Source: Rhytidiadelphus loreus
Lineage: Eukaryota > Streptophyta > Bryopsida > Hypnales > Hylocomiaceae
Length of the DNA stretch: 64,000 nucleotides
Assembly (NCBI GenBank): GCA_947034895.1
Contig: OX344763.1
Location: forward strand, 43,089,025-43,153,024
Direction: 5' to 3'
Shown here: positions 34,601-47,699 of the stretch, piece after piece
Layout: the number at the start of each line of letters is the position of its first letter
Position numbering within the stretch: the first letter of the stretch is position 1
Notes under the pieces: model-generated
Database searches by the model: none
The model's input: the letters and a program-made list of their open reading frames with translations, nothing else
Told to the model about the DNA's origin: nothing
Made by a program: the position numbers and the translations under genes

Positions 34601-37600
34601 TCATAACAAATGGAAAAGTATTCAGTGTTTAGTTGACTCCATGATTAAGCTGTCGGAGTAAGTTCTAGATTTGTAATCTTGAACGTGAACATCATTTTCG
34701 GTGACAGGGACTTGAGTTACAACGATCTCTCTGGTGAGATTCCGTACAACATAGGATACCTCCAAGTGAGCACTCTGTAAGTGTATCCAGCTACGATCCC
34801 CAATTCTGTCTCAATTGTGTGAGGCATTGCTCATTTGCTCAGCATGTCGAAACACGTATTCACTTATCACTAGCTCGCGGGTTGCTCATCTACCAAAGTC
34901 ATATTAGCTTTGCAATCTTCCTGGATCAAACGTGCGCCTCAATGAACGATGGGTGCTAATCTGAATGCAGCAAACAAATATTACTGCTTACCTTCTGAGA
35001 TTAATTAATTAAAACTTCCTTCAGTTATATTGTTCTTTACTGAAGCCTTGTGAATATAAATTGTGTGCAGATCTTTGGAATCCAACAGGTTCAGTGGGCT
35101 GATTCCGGATGTGCTTGGGCTCATGCAAGCGCTGGTCATCCTGTATGTCTAAAACTCTTATTTGTCTTGATTATATAGGTAAATATTACATAGGTATATG
35201 TATTCATTTGTCTTGATTATAGATTATTCTTGTTAGGAAATTTTAGTGTTGTAAACCGCAGGATGTCTGACAGTGGACTGGTTGCATTGGCCCTAGAGAC
35301 TTGAGCTCCAACCATCTTGAGGGTCCTATTCCGCCGATACTTGGAAATTTGACTTCAGTGACCAAATTGTAAGCTCGTCATCAATCCGTGATTAATTGAT
35401 CTGCATGCATGTGTACATGGTTAGGCCATGCTTGTTCTTGTTATCCAGTATACTGCCCAAACTTAAGGTTTAAATGAATTCTAATGAATGTAGGTCAGCA
35501 GTCCGTTCTTCAGAATAGTAATTTGCACATGATTGTATAGTGCATGGTTGTATCAATGAATTTTGTTAGGTTTTAATTTGCGGTTTACCCATTTATCCTT
35601 ATGCTATTGTTCAGGTACCTGGACAACAATCGCTTGACGGGTTCGATACCCCCAGAACTAGGCAACATGACCCTGTTGAACTACCTGTAATGCACGACCC
35701 TATGATGTTTCAAAATTGTTCGTACTTTATAATTCAGGGCAACCTTGAGACCCGGGTACGCAACTCAGATATTATAGGCAGGAGGCAGGGGCTTCCGCAA
35801 TAAACCTTATTAAAACCTGGCTTAGCACTTTTGAGTCTATGCAAAGGCAACAAGTATTATAGTGTTGCATTAGATTGAATTCTTACATTGGAAGTGAACA
35901 AATTTAGGGCGTATTCAAATGGGCCTTGGATATGCGGGAAAGAGAATTGATTTTTGATTAGGTTGGAATATCGGATTACATTTTGGTCGTGCACTTTTGC
36001 TCTTAACGTAGTTTCTCCGCACTTAAAGCCTGCCCAACAGTCAGAATAGTATATAGATTCTCTGACGTCCCCTGGATGTGGTCATGCTTTTTCTAGGGAA
36101 TTGAGCAACAATGAATTGACTGGCGAAATACCTTCTGAGCTGGGGTGCCTAACAGAACTGTTTGATTTGTAAGTACTCTTCATCACTTCCAAACATACCT
36201 CTTTGTACATGAGTAAATGACCCATCCAGAATTGACATAAATGTAATTTACTAACGCTGCCCACTGCTGGCACGATTCTGGAGTAATTTGAAATTCGTGT
36301 CTTCAAGAAATTGTAGTCACTAAGCTTTCCGAATCAGCACTTATCTAGTTGAAAGAGTTGGTACGCGCGTTGGTACGTCCGTGAATTTTCTTCCCGCCGA
36401 ATTATTTCATGATGTCCAGCCGTGTAAGTTGAAGAAAACTCATAATTCGCCTGGTATGGACGCGGACGTCTACTGTATGTATGTAGACTTTTTAGTTTTA
36501 GAAAAAAGTTCGCCTCAACTTATAAGTTATGATGATGATGTGTGCTTGAATACCAGGAAGCTGTCTGAGAATGAATTGACAGGTCCCATACCTGAAAACA
36601 TCAGCTCCCTCGCAGCTTTGAACTTCTTGTAAGCAGAGCTGTCCCATGTGTCACAGTTTTCGAATTGACGTGTCATGTTCAGTCAATCATTTACACTCGA
36701 TTGATTTCAAATTTCGAATCACGCTGGTAGATCAGAGACTCCAACCGGTATCATGTGCAGATGAGCTGCAATCTATAACTCCGTACGTGTGCAGGGACCT
36801 GCATGGGAATAAGCTGAACGGCAGTATCCTACCAGATCTTCAGAAGTTGACCAATCTTACAAGCTTGTAAGTGCCTTCTTATTTTCAGTATACTGACAGT
36901 TGCTATTTATCGCTAAAAGTGATATATATTTTTCATCGATTCAGAGTCCGCTCTTAATTAACTCATAGCACCCATGGCCTATGGCCGAGGCGAGAGTGCA
37001 CCTTTTGTCACTCGTGAATGAGCCTGGCAAGTATTTGATTATCAGTGACTCTAGCTTCTTGTCTTGCATTGATTGAGTTATTTTTGCTGAACCAGAAACC
37101 TCTCATCGAACTTGTTTTCGGGTGTCGTCCCCTACGAGATTGGGCTTATTTTCAATCTTGACAAGTTGTGAGTCCTCTTCTACCTAAATCAACGCAAAAT
37201 CGCTGCCATGATTTACTACGCTAGCAAGGCTCGATAAATAGCTTGGTTAGTTTTTTCGTTTCATGAAGAAAGTAAGTTTCCGACTCCTTTTTGAAAAAAT
37301 CCAGGTCTTCACGATGCAATTAATCTCGTGAAGTTTCATTATCTTGAAGTCATGAAGTTTCTCTACCTGTAGGGATCTGTCGAAGAACAACCTGAGTGGC
37401 CCTATACCTCACTCCATCGGTAACCTTGAGCATCTCCTTACTCTGTAAGTCATCATATTCAAAAGATTATTAGCACTTCCCTCGGGTTCATTCTTTGGTC
37501 AGTGGGTCGCGTGAAGCTAAAAAATTTGAACCCTCTCACTGTCACCATCTCCTTACGAAGTTGCAAAATTTTTCCAACTCTGTATGAATGGACTGAATAT

Positions 37601-40600
37601 GACAAAAAAATGAAACTTTCTAATTTTTCACTTCTGAGGAACAACAGGGACCTACATGGCAACAAATTAAGCGGCTCAATCGGCATCCAACCCAATAACG
37701 TGACCAGCCATAGCTACCTGTAAGTTTCTATTACCATATAATTATTTCCATTCGATTAGACTAACACCTTCAGTCACATATATGTCCTAATAAATTAGAG
37801 CAGGTGAAAGTGTTCATTTTGTGACGACGTTCGCTCATAGGTTATTACTATATCGATCTCTGGTGTACTATCATAACTAACAGAGCGGTTGTTCCAGGGA
37901 ATGTATCCACCTTAATTACCTGTAAGTTGCAAATCCGTTTACCTTACCTGCTCGTACAAAGTGTATTTTAAACAGACGCAAAATGTGTTCGATTCATGAC
38001 GAGTGTGGAATTCATTAGTGCAACTGCTGATTTGTTTATAAACTGACAAAGAGATTCATACAGAGATCTATCCCACAACGCCTTTGCTGGACCAATACCT
38101 CCTGAGCTTGGCCAACTGCAAGAAATACGGGTCATGTACGCCTCCATTTTTTTTACTTCTCTGCTTTCAAATTATTAATCCAGAGAAAAGTCAAATTCTT
38201 CTTTGCCTAAGTTATGAGGGCAAGACAACGGCAAAGTTTCTGAGGTTTTCGGTTCTCTGTTTGGCAGGAATTTGTCATTCAACGCTTTATCAGGTTCAAT
38301 ACCAAAGCAGCTGGAGAACTGCTTCAATTTGGACACCTTGTAAGCCACATTAAAGTCCATCAGTTCTGCGCTCCGTACCCTTTATTTCATAACGAACTTG
38401 TAATATTCGATGCATGTAGGGAACCCTGTATTGCATGACCTCCATTTATTGCTGGACACACATTATTGTCGAAGGCTCTAAGTGCACACTGCATCATTCT
38501 GACGCATCATGCGTGTATTACATTAATTTAGAAAAGTAAGTGTGACTGCTCAGCAAGTCTTGTTTCTGGCTGCAGGGATCTTTCGTACAACAACTTGTCT
38601 GGAGAAGTTCCGGTCGCAGATTTTTTTGACAAGTTCCCCCCCCAAAGGTAATCTTGTAAATTCTTCTATCTGGCCTAAACGTTGAATTCGTTTCAATGAC
38701 AGCAGTTGTTCTCGGTAATGTCAATAAAGACACTCAGCGATCGTCAGAATCTCCTGATAATTATAATACTGGGTATAACACCCCCCTAAGTAATGACGTC
38801 ACATGAAGTGAGAGTTTTACTATCTGCAACAAAGGTTCAATTTGCTGAAAGTCGTGTTGGATATGCATGGTTCAAGTAATTATGTATTTCATTGTACGTA
38901 GTTTTCGAATTGGCTACATGCAACCAGGCACTAGCCAGCTGAAAGTCAGTTCCTCCTCTTACCAATAAATAATCTAGATATGGGTGTGGGGTGTGGGTTG
39001 CTGCAGCTACTACGGCAATCCACAGCTATGCGTCGCAACTAACAGCCTGTGTGGGCGGAGCTTGTTTCCTCGGGGTGCACCTCGAACGAATGGTATGCCC
39101 CTAATAAGTTGGAAGGCAACATGTGAAGGACACTTGAAATGCTAGCTGGAAATTCATCTCAAGTGGACTTTACATGATACGTGCCACCATCCATCATGAG
39201 AATTTTCTCCTGGTGTAAACAACTTAAACCGTTTGCTTCAATTCATATGAATCAGCATCATCAAGTCTGAGTGAACAATTTCAGTCTAGACACTAACTAA
39301 ACATCACTTTCTCATTGCTCAGGTCCGTTGGGAGCAACAGCTGCCTGGGGAATCGCAATCTCTGCAGTCTGCCTATTCGCTCTTCTGCTCTTTGGAGCCA
39401 TGCGCATCATGCGTCCCCGTCACATTCTGAAGCTGCCTAAAACATCTCAAGGTATAGTTCTTTATATACATATAAATATATGCGTTAAATACTTGCAATA
39501 ACAGCAAGCAGTACAGGCCCATGTCAAAAATCAAATTGTACATAATTATATTCATGTTGTAACTGAGGAATTGAAAAAGCCAGAGCTAGTCAATCTAGAA
39601 TGAAACTATGTGAAGGCCAGTATGTAACAGTAGTGGCTCACGAGGGTTGGGTAATTAATTATCCCTCATGAGCTGCAGGGCCACCGAGTTTAGTGACGTT
39701 TCACTTGGGGATGGCGCCACAGTCGTTCGAAGAGATGATGCGCCTGACGGAGAATTTGAGCGAGAAGTACGTGGCAGGACGAGGTGGCTCGAGTACTGTA
39801 TACAAATGCACTCTCAAGAATGGCCACTCAATCGCCATCAAGAAACTCTTCAACTACTACCCTCAAAACATTCAGGAGTTCGAGACAGAGTTAAAGACGC
39901 TGGGCAACATCAAACACCGAAATATCGTCAGTCTGCGTGGGTATTCCATGTCCTCAGCTGGCAACTTCCTCTTCTATGATTTCATGGAATATGGCAGCTT
40001 GTACGACCATCTTCATGGTACGTTCACGAGAATCTACTCTTAGAACATTGATAACTTCATTTTATTGCCTGGCGGAGGGCGGAGGCTAGCTAGTTCAGTG
40101 AATTATGAATTATTGGCACGGTTTCTGGACTACTTAATTAGTGCCCGTCCTGGTGAGACGTACCTGCTCATTATCATAGATGTCTTCGACATTTGGACGC
40201 CCGATCGATCGAAACTTTGGCATTCTGATATACCCCGGCCAGGTAGTACTATACGCACCCAGATGCAATATGTTCAATATTTAGGTGGGAATCTAATAAT
40301 CATGGTGCACTGCAAGATCGATCGACTTGGTTGGAATATAATTAATATGTGGTGCTGCCTGCGAGCAGGTCACGCGAAAAGGTCAACCAAGATGGATTGG
40401 AATACGCGTTTGAAGATAGCGTTGGGAGCAGCACAAGGATTGGCATATCTGCACCAAGATTGTAAACCTGAGGTCGTTCATCGAGATGTGAAATCGTGTA
40501 ACATACTTCTGAATGCCAATATGGAGGCCCACCTGTGTGACTTTGGACTTGCCAAAAACATTCAGCCCACTAGGACGCACACCTCGACGTTTGTGCTAGG

Positions 40601-41408
40601 GACGATCGGTTACATTGATCCCGAATATGCCCAGACGTCCCGTCTGAATGATAAGTCGGATGTTTACAGCTTCGGCATTGTGCTGCTGGAGCTTCTCATG
40701 GGCAAAATGGCTGTTGAAGATGAAGTCAACTTGCTGGACTGGGTATGCACACAATACTTATGCTCTCTTCAAACTCTTGCTAGCTTGCATCCATGAACGT
40801 ACTACCTGGAGTGGCTGAAGATCTATGTATAAATTCAATTCTAAGTAGAGAAGGGCACCATTCATTCAATCAGAGTGATTTTTTCGGAATGTAGCATTGT
40901 TAACTGTAGAAATCGTCAAATAACTTTTCCATCTATTCAAATTCAAATAGAAAAAATTGTAACTCTGCAAGGTCTAGCACAAAAATTCCATTCATTGAAT
41001 GTCTAATTCTGGGTGCCCGGATGTGGCGTAAGCACTTCCCAGGTGAGGTCAAAAATCGACGATCGAAATGTGCTGGAATACGTGGATCCGTATGTACGAG
41101 CAACATGTCCAAGTATCGACCACCTAGAGAAGGCGCTGAAGCTGGCTTTGCTATGTTCGAAGCAAACGCCGTCGCAGCGACCCACCATGTACGACGTGGC
41201 GCAAGTGTTGGGCTCCCTCGTGCCAGTGCCAGTGGTGGCGCACGCGCCGACCAAGCCCCCGAGTTATCCGTCGCCAGGATCGAAGCATCGGCGCTACATC
41301 GACACCTACAGCGCCAAGCAAACCGAGGACATCATTGCCAGTAGCAGCAACTCCGGCGGGGACTTGCTGGACCAATTTGAAGATGTGATTTCCAGAAATG
41401 CCCTCTGA
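31613..41408 (+). CDS. ERECTA: ERECTA-family LRR receptor-like kinase
   Basis: Exons 31613-31730, 32136-32271, 32745-32816, 32998-33069, 33450-33521, 33673-33744, 33893-33964, 34150-34221, 34428-34499, 34708-34776, 35071-35142, 35297-35368, 35615-35686, 36097-36168, 36557-36628, 36795-36866, 37096-37167, 37373-37444, 37648-37719, 37898-37921, 38064-38135, 38268-38339, 38576-38647, 39007-39092, 39323-39451, 39679-40017, 40369-40742 and 41043-41408. All have GT-AG ends, and they sum to 3009 bases (1002 residues). Signal peptide about 1-35; LRR N-cap with CLWRGVICDNVTF; about 20 LRRs of 24 residues, nearly all one exon each in phase 2 (one of 23 residues, as in ERECTA); a membrane segment near 605-627. 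The kinase follows, with GRGGSSTVYKC, IAIKKL (Lys), HRDVKSCNILL, DFGLAK and GTIGYIDPEYA, all catalytic residues present. Family members act at the plasma membrane, perceiving EPF/EPFL peptides in growth and epidermal patterning. Orthology rests on full-length LRR-by-LRR similarity. Confidence 0.93.
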
Positions 41409-42060
41409 TCGATATCGATGGGTGGGAGTAGTCACGTCGGTCGCTCGCTCTGCGGAGCTTAACTAATTTCGGGCTCACGGACTTCAAATTTCAATTACTT
41501 CTCGGTCTCTTCAATTCCCGACTGGATCGCTCAGAACGTGCGCCGTCTCAATCGATCTCACTACAGGCCATCATTGAAGTGCAATGAAGGCGTGACTTGT
41601 ATCGATCGATCGATCAGCCTTCTCTCGATCTACTGTATATCGATCGGCAGCATGGCATACAATCATGGAGAGATACATCACCGAACGTACGAATTAAACG
41701 CTACTGTAGCTTCCATTCCGTCGTCGTTGATCGTCGTTCTGCATGGATTAGTGGCTTAGTATGTATGCAGATTTTCTAGCTAGCTACTGTCACTGCTGGT
41801 ATGGCTGTAGATCGATATATTCTTTGAATTACTGATGATCGAGTCAGGGTCGCTTGCATTGAATCGCTGGGCATTCCATCGAATTTTCCAGCAGCTAGTG
41901 CCCGTACGAACATCACTGAGTGTGCAGTTCGAATTTATTATATTTAATTTGACCTTGGCTGGCTGAAGCTGACACGCGTACGTCCTGGAAATCCATTTGA
42001 TTTTTGTTAATCTTTTCAGATTCTCTAGTAAGTTGGACTTGATTATATCTTAATTAAGAT
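41409..42060 (+). other. 3' flank of the receptor kinase gene
   Basis: Contains CGATCGATCGATC-type runs and CTAGCTAGC words similar to the promoter side. Small frames are unsupported. It probably includes the 3' untranslated region. Confidence 0.4.
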
Positions 42061-44593
42061 AAGGCTGCCCATAACCGATCAAATAAGCATCTGTGGGACA
42101 GATGGGGAATAGTTGAGTGGAATGGAAAATTTTCCTGTGTAGGAATGTAGAAAATACTGTGATTACAAAATTTTCAAAATTTTATTTTCAAAACTGAAAT
42201 TTCTGTGAATTTTAGAAGGCATAAAATGTTCCCGACCCATACCCAACATTTAGAGTTCTGCAATTCCAATCATAGACAAGATTACTTCCTGCTCATGTGT
42301 ACAAATTTCAAAATAAACACATGGCATGTAATAATTGTTCCTTGCAGCCTTGTATATTGTGCTCGTGATTAAATCTGGTAGTCCACAAAAACAGCTTACT
42401 TGGTTGGAATTAGATTACCTCTACATGTTGGAGACTCATCCCTAGTCAGGAATGGGTGATTCTACCTTATGTTAGTTGGCCCAAGACCATCATACAATTT
42501 AGTTCAAGCACATTTGGATTTGAAGTCGTAGCATGCTAGATGGAATAAATTAATTGCTACTATAGTAGGTGAACTGAACAGCTACACTTTTCATTCTATC
42601 TACACAAAATAGTGAAATTAGGTTGCCCCATACTAATTTCTTGACATTCACACTAAATAAATATCTATTGCTCATGTACAAGAATGCACTCACTTTTGAA
42701 TTAGGTATTCTTGTAATTGGGACTCATGAACCTCCATGTGTATAAATGGAAACATTTGTAGAAGTATTTGTTGACTTTGATGGCTTGTAAAGTAATTTTC
42801 TTGGGGTAAGGCAACCTAATTGTAAAGGCAACCTAATTTCACTATTTTGTGTAAGTTAGTGTTGCTTCTCAGATAGTGTTATTCTTACAAACATGGGTCA
42901 CACTAAATAGAACTTTTGTCATCAATCAATTTGTTGTACATTACCCCAAGTTTTATCATCAATCAATTACTAAAAAGATTTTGGCATGTGCTTGATCCTT
43001 GATTTTTATTGTAATCAAAAGGGTTCCTTCACTTCTAGTTATGTATATTATAAGTAAACCTAAGAAGTAGGCATTTGGCTAAAGGTTTGTTTCCACCTGG
43101 CCTTTGGCTGTTGTTAGAGTTGTAGAGGAGGAGTAAAACAAAGTACATTTCCATCATTGTAGGTTGGCAACTGTTGAATCTAGCTAACAATTGAGATGGC
43201 ATGTTGATAAGTCAATTTTTATAGCTAGTTACTGTGGAGGAGCTAGAGGCCTACTAGTTCTTAAGTAGTTGTCTTGTAGTAGTTGTTAATCTTGAAAAAA
43301 ATTAGATTTCAGAATTTAATTACTACATGGGTGTGCAGGACATTAAGAAAAGAATGCTTACCTACACTACTTGTCAAGTGGTTAACATTATCATGGCATA
43401 GAGTTCAAGACTATCATGAAGACCATTGTTGACCTAGTCTCCTCTTTGTAAAGCTCTATCTGATGAATAGTGCCAAAGTGGAATCACTGAACTTTGTACT
43501 AGTGCATTTTTTACTTTGAGGGCTCAATTAACCGAGCAATTAACTTACCAGATTGTATGCATGTAATGGTGTTGTCATTTATGAATTCCAATTCGATTTT
43601 TGTTTCAATGAAGGATGTGACATCCTTGAAATTGTAGTATACTATTTACTTGAAAAGAATTATGTGTACTCTGGTACTGTACTGATTTCTACATTAGTTG
43701 GTGGTCAAACTAAATAGCATCAACGTGCAATGGAGAATCGCATACATGAGGAGGTCTACGGCACCTCCATTCGACCTACACTGATTTTTCTTGAATGTAT
43801 ATTCTATATATGCTAAAAGTCATGCCATTTGTTTGGTTGAAAAGAAGACAATTATAGTAGAGGACCTACACATTACAGAGCACACCATTGATGCCTTAAT
43901 CGATGAGTCTTAGAATGAACAAAGAAAGTAGTAATTATTGTTAGTTTTTTTGGTCCAACATACCTCTACTAATCAGAGTGAGCATAGCTTAATAGAGTCA
44001 TAGTAGTGAACCACAACTATTGCTTAGATTTACTACATTTTTCCATCCTCTACTACAAGTTGTTAAAGTAGTTTTTTATTGTGTTCGTGGACATTGGAAC
44101 ATTTTGTCTATAGTAGAGATCACCTTCACGCTTCTTCTTCCACCTCTATTACTCCACTCATGCATTGCATGTGCAGCTTGGCAAAACCTACTGTAGCATG
44201 AAAGAAAATTCTAACACCTCTAAATTCTACCTATAAGGACGGTTGTCGGCATTCCAAGGACAACCTCCACTAAGACTGAGGACATTATCGATGCACACAA
44301 TCTCATGATATCAAAAATAACAAAATTGATGTGCATCTCCCATGAAGTCATGAGTGCTGGTATTTTGCCATGCGTAAGAGACGGCGCAGCATGCAAAACA
44401 AAGTGGAATCAATTGTTGTTTGGCTACTAGTAATTTGCAAACTACTTTGCATGTACATGGTAGAATGTATTTGACTATTGGGACTTCACATCATTTCAAA
44501 GGAAAGCTAAAGGACTTTTTAACCATTTTCTACTCAAATTCTTCATGGCCATTCATAACTGGTTAGGAAGGTGGCCTATTATCCAACCGCCAC
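42061..44593. other. Intergenic, nothing recognised
   Basis: AT-rich DNA with no ORF of note. A short inverted pair (GGTTGCCCCATACT-like at 42620 and AAGGCAACCTAATTTCACTA at 42823) is probably transposon debris. Confidence 0.5.
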
Positions 44594-45843
44594 ATTCATT
44601 AGAGAAATTCTCAGCCCTCCGGAGGGACGCTCTAAAGTAGCTGAAAGGATTCCAAAATTACATTTAACTTTGCTTAATGATTTGTTTTTTTCCTAGAATC
44701 AATCACTGGAAGTCGCGATGTCCGACGACTGTCAATGGTTCAAAATTCAGGTATCAGTAGTTAAATAATCAGGGTTCAGATATTATAAATTAAACAAATT
44801 CAATGAAATTAAGCAAAATGAAGTGAATTTTCAAGCTAATTGCCAAAAAAATTAGAAAACTTTAACATTTTCCAACTAGCTTCTAAAGCCAATTAATTCA
44901 AGGTGTTTAATGATGAGAAGAGAATATCTTTATGTACACATGGGGTGGTAGGAGGTAGAACAACCCATGTGGGATATGTAGTTTAGAAATTGTAGTTTTT
45001 CAACCACTCATAGTTAAGTTTAAAGTAGTGTTAAAACTAGAATTTTAAACCCCATTTAGGCATAGTAAAATGAATTTTTTCAAAAACCTTTGATCTAAAC
45101 AAAGTTGAAAAATCAAACTATTTTTCATGTCCATAAATACATTTGATGTTTAGAGCCTCCAATAAAAAGTTATGGACAAAATTCTAAAAAGGGTTGATAG
45201 GGAGATTTTCTTTGACATTTTCAAAAACCTTCTCCAAATTTTGCCCATAACTTTTTATTGGAGGCTCTAAACTTCAAACGGATTTTTGGACATGAAAACT
45301 AGCTTGATTCTATAACTTTATTTAGTTCAAAGGTCTTTGATAAAAATTATTCTACTATGCCTAAATGAGGTCTGAAATTATAGTTTTAACACAATTCCTA
45401 TCTTAAATTTAACTATGAGCGGTTGAAAAAATACAAATTCTAAACTACATATTCCACATGGGTTGTTCTACCTCCTACCACCCCATGTGTACATAAAGAG
45501 ATTCTCTTCTCATCATTAAACATCCTAAACTAGGTGACTTTAAAAGCTAGTTGGAAAATGTAAGAGTTTCCTGATTTTTGGCAACTAGCTTGGAAATTTG
45601 TTTAATCTCATTGAATTTACTTAATTTTCCAATTAATCACCTCGTATGTTCATGCGATTGATTATTAAATAGACTTCTACTACACTTTCATTATTGGAGT
45701 TTTGACGTCTTTTGTGATATTCACCCACTCTAACAATGCACTACGGCTATATGCCCCTAAGTATTAATTCTTATGCGATTAATAGACTGGTTTGGTCACT
45801 ATGGAGCGGCCCTCTGGAGGACTAAGAATTTCTCTAATGCAAA
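44594..45843. mobile_element. Foldback element with long inverted arms
   Basis: The termini are GAGAAATTCTCAGCCCTCC and its diverged reverse complement (GGACTAAGAATTTCTC), followed inward by GAGGGACGCTC-like words. A TA lies on both sides, so a 2-base duplication is possible. The arms stay inverted toward the centre: GTACACATGGGGTGG (44936) against CCACCCCATGTGTAC (45479), and ATGTAGTTTAGAAATTG against CTAAACTACAT. The inner hairpin at 45050-45390 belongs to the module also found at 11386 and in the hAT-like element. It has no coding capacity. Confidence 0.8.
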
Positions 45844-46974
45844 GGACTTCTTTTTTCTTAGAGATTTGAATTTCATACCACCTCAACAAGAAATTGCCAC
45901 TTACATATGCATGTGTGGATGGTATAGAGAGGTTGGAGAAAAATTTGTTATGAGCAAGCCATTTTGCTACTATTAGTTGCCACAATTGATGTTGAGCTTT
46001 GTATAAAATAAATTGTTTTCAAAGCCAAAAAAAATTAGAAGACACTATGACTTTTATACCACTTTCTACACAAATAGATAGGAACGATTGAAGCACTCAC
46101 AGATATTCAAGGGTAACAACAATTGAAGAGAGGTCAAACTTGCCTTCTTTAAAACATTGTCTCCTTGTAGTCAAGTATATCCTCAGATCAATTTGTTTTT
46201 GACTGGCAACTTCATTGTCAATGTCGTCAAGCGTAGCCATTGTGTGATCACCATCTCTCTATATTGTTGGTAGCTATTGTCTATAAGTCTTCACTTTGGA
46301 GAATTTGAAAACTTAACTCCTCCACTTTGTCATGTAACTAATGAAGAAAGAGGTTATGTAGTAGAGCACAACACACAATAACGTAGAAAAGGAAGGTGAG
46401 ATGCAAGTTGATCTTGTCAAGAAGTTCATGGAAGGATTATTTTAATTAAGATCCCAAATGGGGTGATCGCACACTATAGTCGCCCCCCTACCAAATATTC
46501 AATCCAGTAAAAACTAGTACAATATGTACACATATTGGTACAAAATGTATCAAAATTGGTACAAAATGTATGCTAATTGGTACTAAATGGAGCCAAAACT
46601 CCATTTATATCAAAATTCAATATTGGCCCATCTGAATCAAAAGGTCTTTTCATAGATTCTCAAATTTTAAATTTAAAAAAAAAAATTTAATCAAAATTTG
46701 GCCCTCATACTAAAATCACACATTTGCTAGGATATTTTCTTATATAGATCCTAAAACACTCATTAAATGCCTAGTCTAAGTACCTAAACATAAGAGCATT
46801 GGATTTAGCTCTTTGAATTGTAAAAACAAAACCCTAAGCTATGCAAAAAAAGTACAATAATGCTTAAGCTAAATCTGTGACAGTACAAACATTTAATGTT
46901 TGTACTCCGTACATTAAGTTAATAGATGAAGTTTACTTTTTGTTATGCAATTATCAATGTATGCAAGATATAAG

Positions 46975-47016
<42 letters not shown>

Positions 47017-47199
47017 TTTATTTTTTATTTTTTTTAAGTCACAAAAACTATAAGAAAATTGACACCAAAGTTTCATCATGTGCAAAAATTCCGCCGTGAC
47101 TACGATTTCGGACAACCGTAGTGTGCTTTCACCCAATGCATTTTCTACTATGGAACACCTTCTTTGGAGTTTCATGTTGAATAATATTTAAGACAAAAA
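45844..47199. other. Intergenic with an AT dinucleotide microsatellite
   Basis: A pure AT run of 30 bases lies at 46981-47010. The rest is AT-rich DNA without a recognised gene. A GGTACAAAATGTA word repeats around 46515-46590. Confidence 0.6.
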
Positions 47200-47229
47200 C
47201 AATTGATCCCTTTAATGGGGAACCATTGA

Positions 47230-47672
47230 TTATGGTAGTAAAAGAAAACCAAGGTCACCTATCAAGTAAGGTGAGTGCCCGTCCATGGAGTCAACATAAT
47301 CCAATAAATTCTTGTGACAAGCTAGATAATAGAGAGATGAATGCCTCAACATCCTACTGTCATTAGTCAAGATTGGCATTTCCACATAGAGGTCAAAGAA
47401 TCTCTTTTTGTTGTCCACAACAGAATAGGAGTTAACAATAAATCCACCTATCTTGAAATAATAATATTCAACAACATCATGAGCAAGCTTCAAGATAGAG
47501 ACCTGCATTCCATCAATGGCTCCAACAATGGCAGGTAAAGAGCAAAGGTTAGAAAATTTAAGATGTGTCTTCTACAATCTTGTTCTCGTAGGCCACAAAA
47601 TTCCATGCCTGAGTGTGTCATTGATAGCATGCACAACGTCCTACAACAATTTATAGATCGTATTGTGACCAA
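47230..47672 (-). pseudogene. Harbinger-type (ALP1-like) transposase relic
   Basis: Two overlapping minus-strand frames (47672-47490, 47508-47230) together follow the DDE_Tnp_4 pattern. LPAIVGAIDG holds the first Asp. FIVNSYSVVDNKKRFFDLYVEMP, then NDSRMLRHSSLYYLA, is equivalent to the usual PGSxHDxRVL region holding the second Asp. SPYLIGDLGFLLLP matches YLLGDSGYPLLP. The part carrying the final Glu is missing, and the frames are offset, so it is a truncated relic. It is not closely tied to the Harbinger at 61 kb. Confidence 0.6.
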
Positions 47673-47699
47673 TATTCGAACATTTCATTACAAATTGTT

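Noticed and set aside
40065..40368. Independent start of the 243-residue frame
   Set aside because: This part is the intron of the receptor kinase gene; only 40369 onward is exon.
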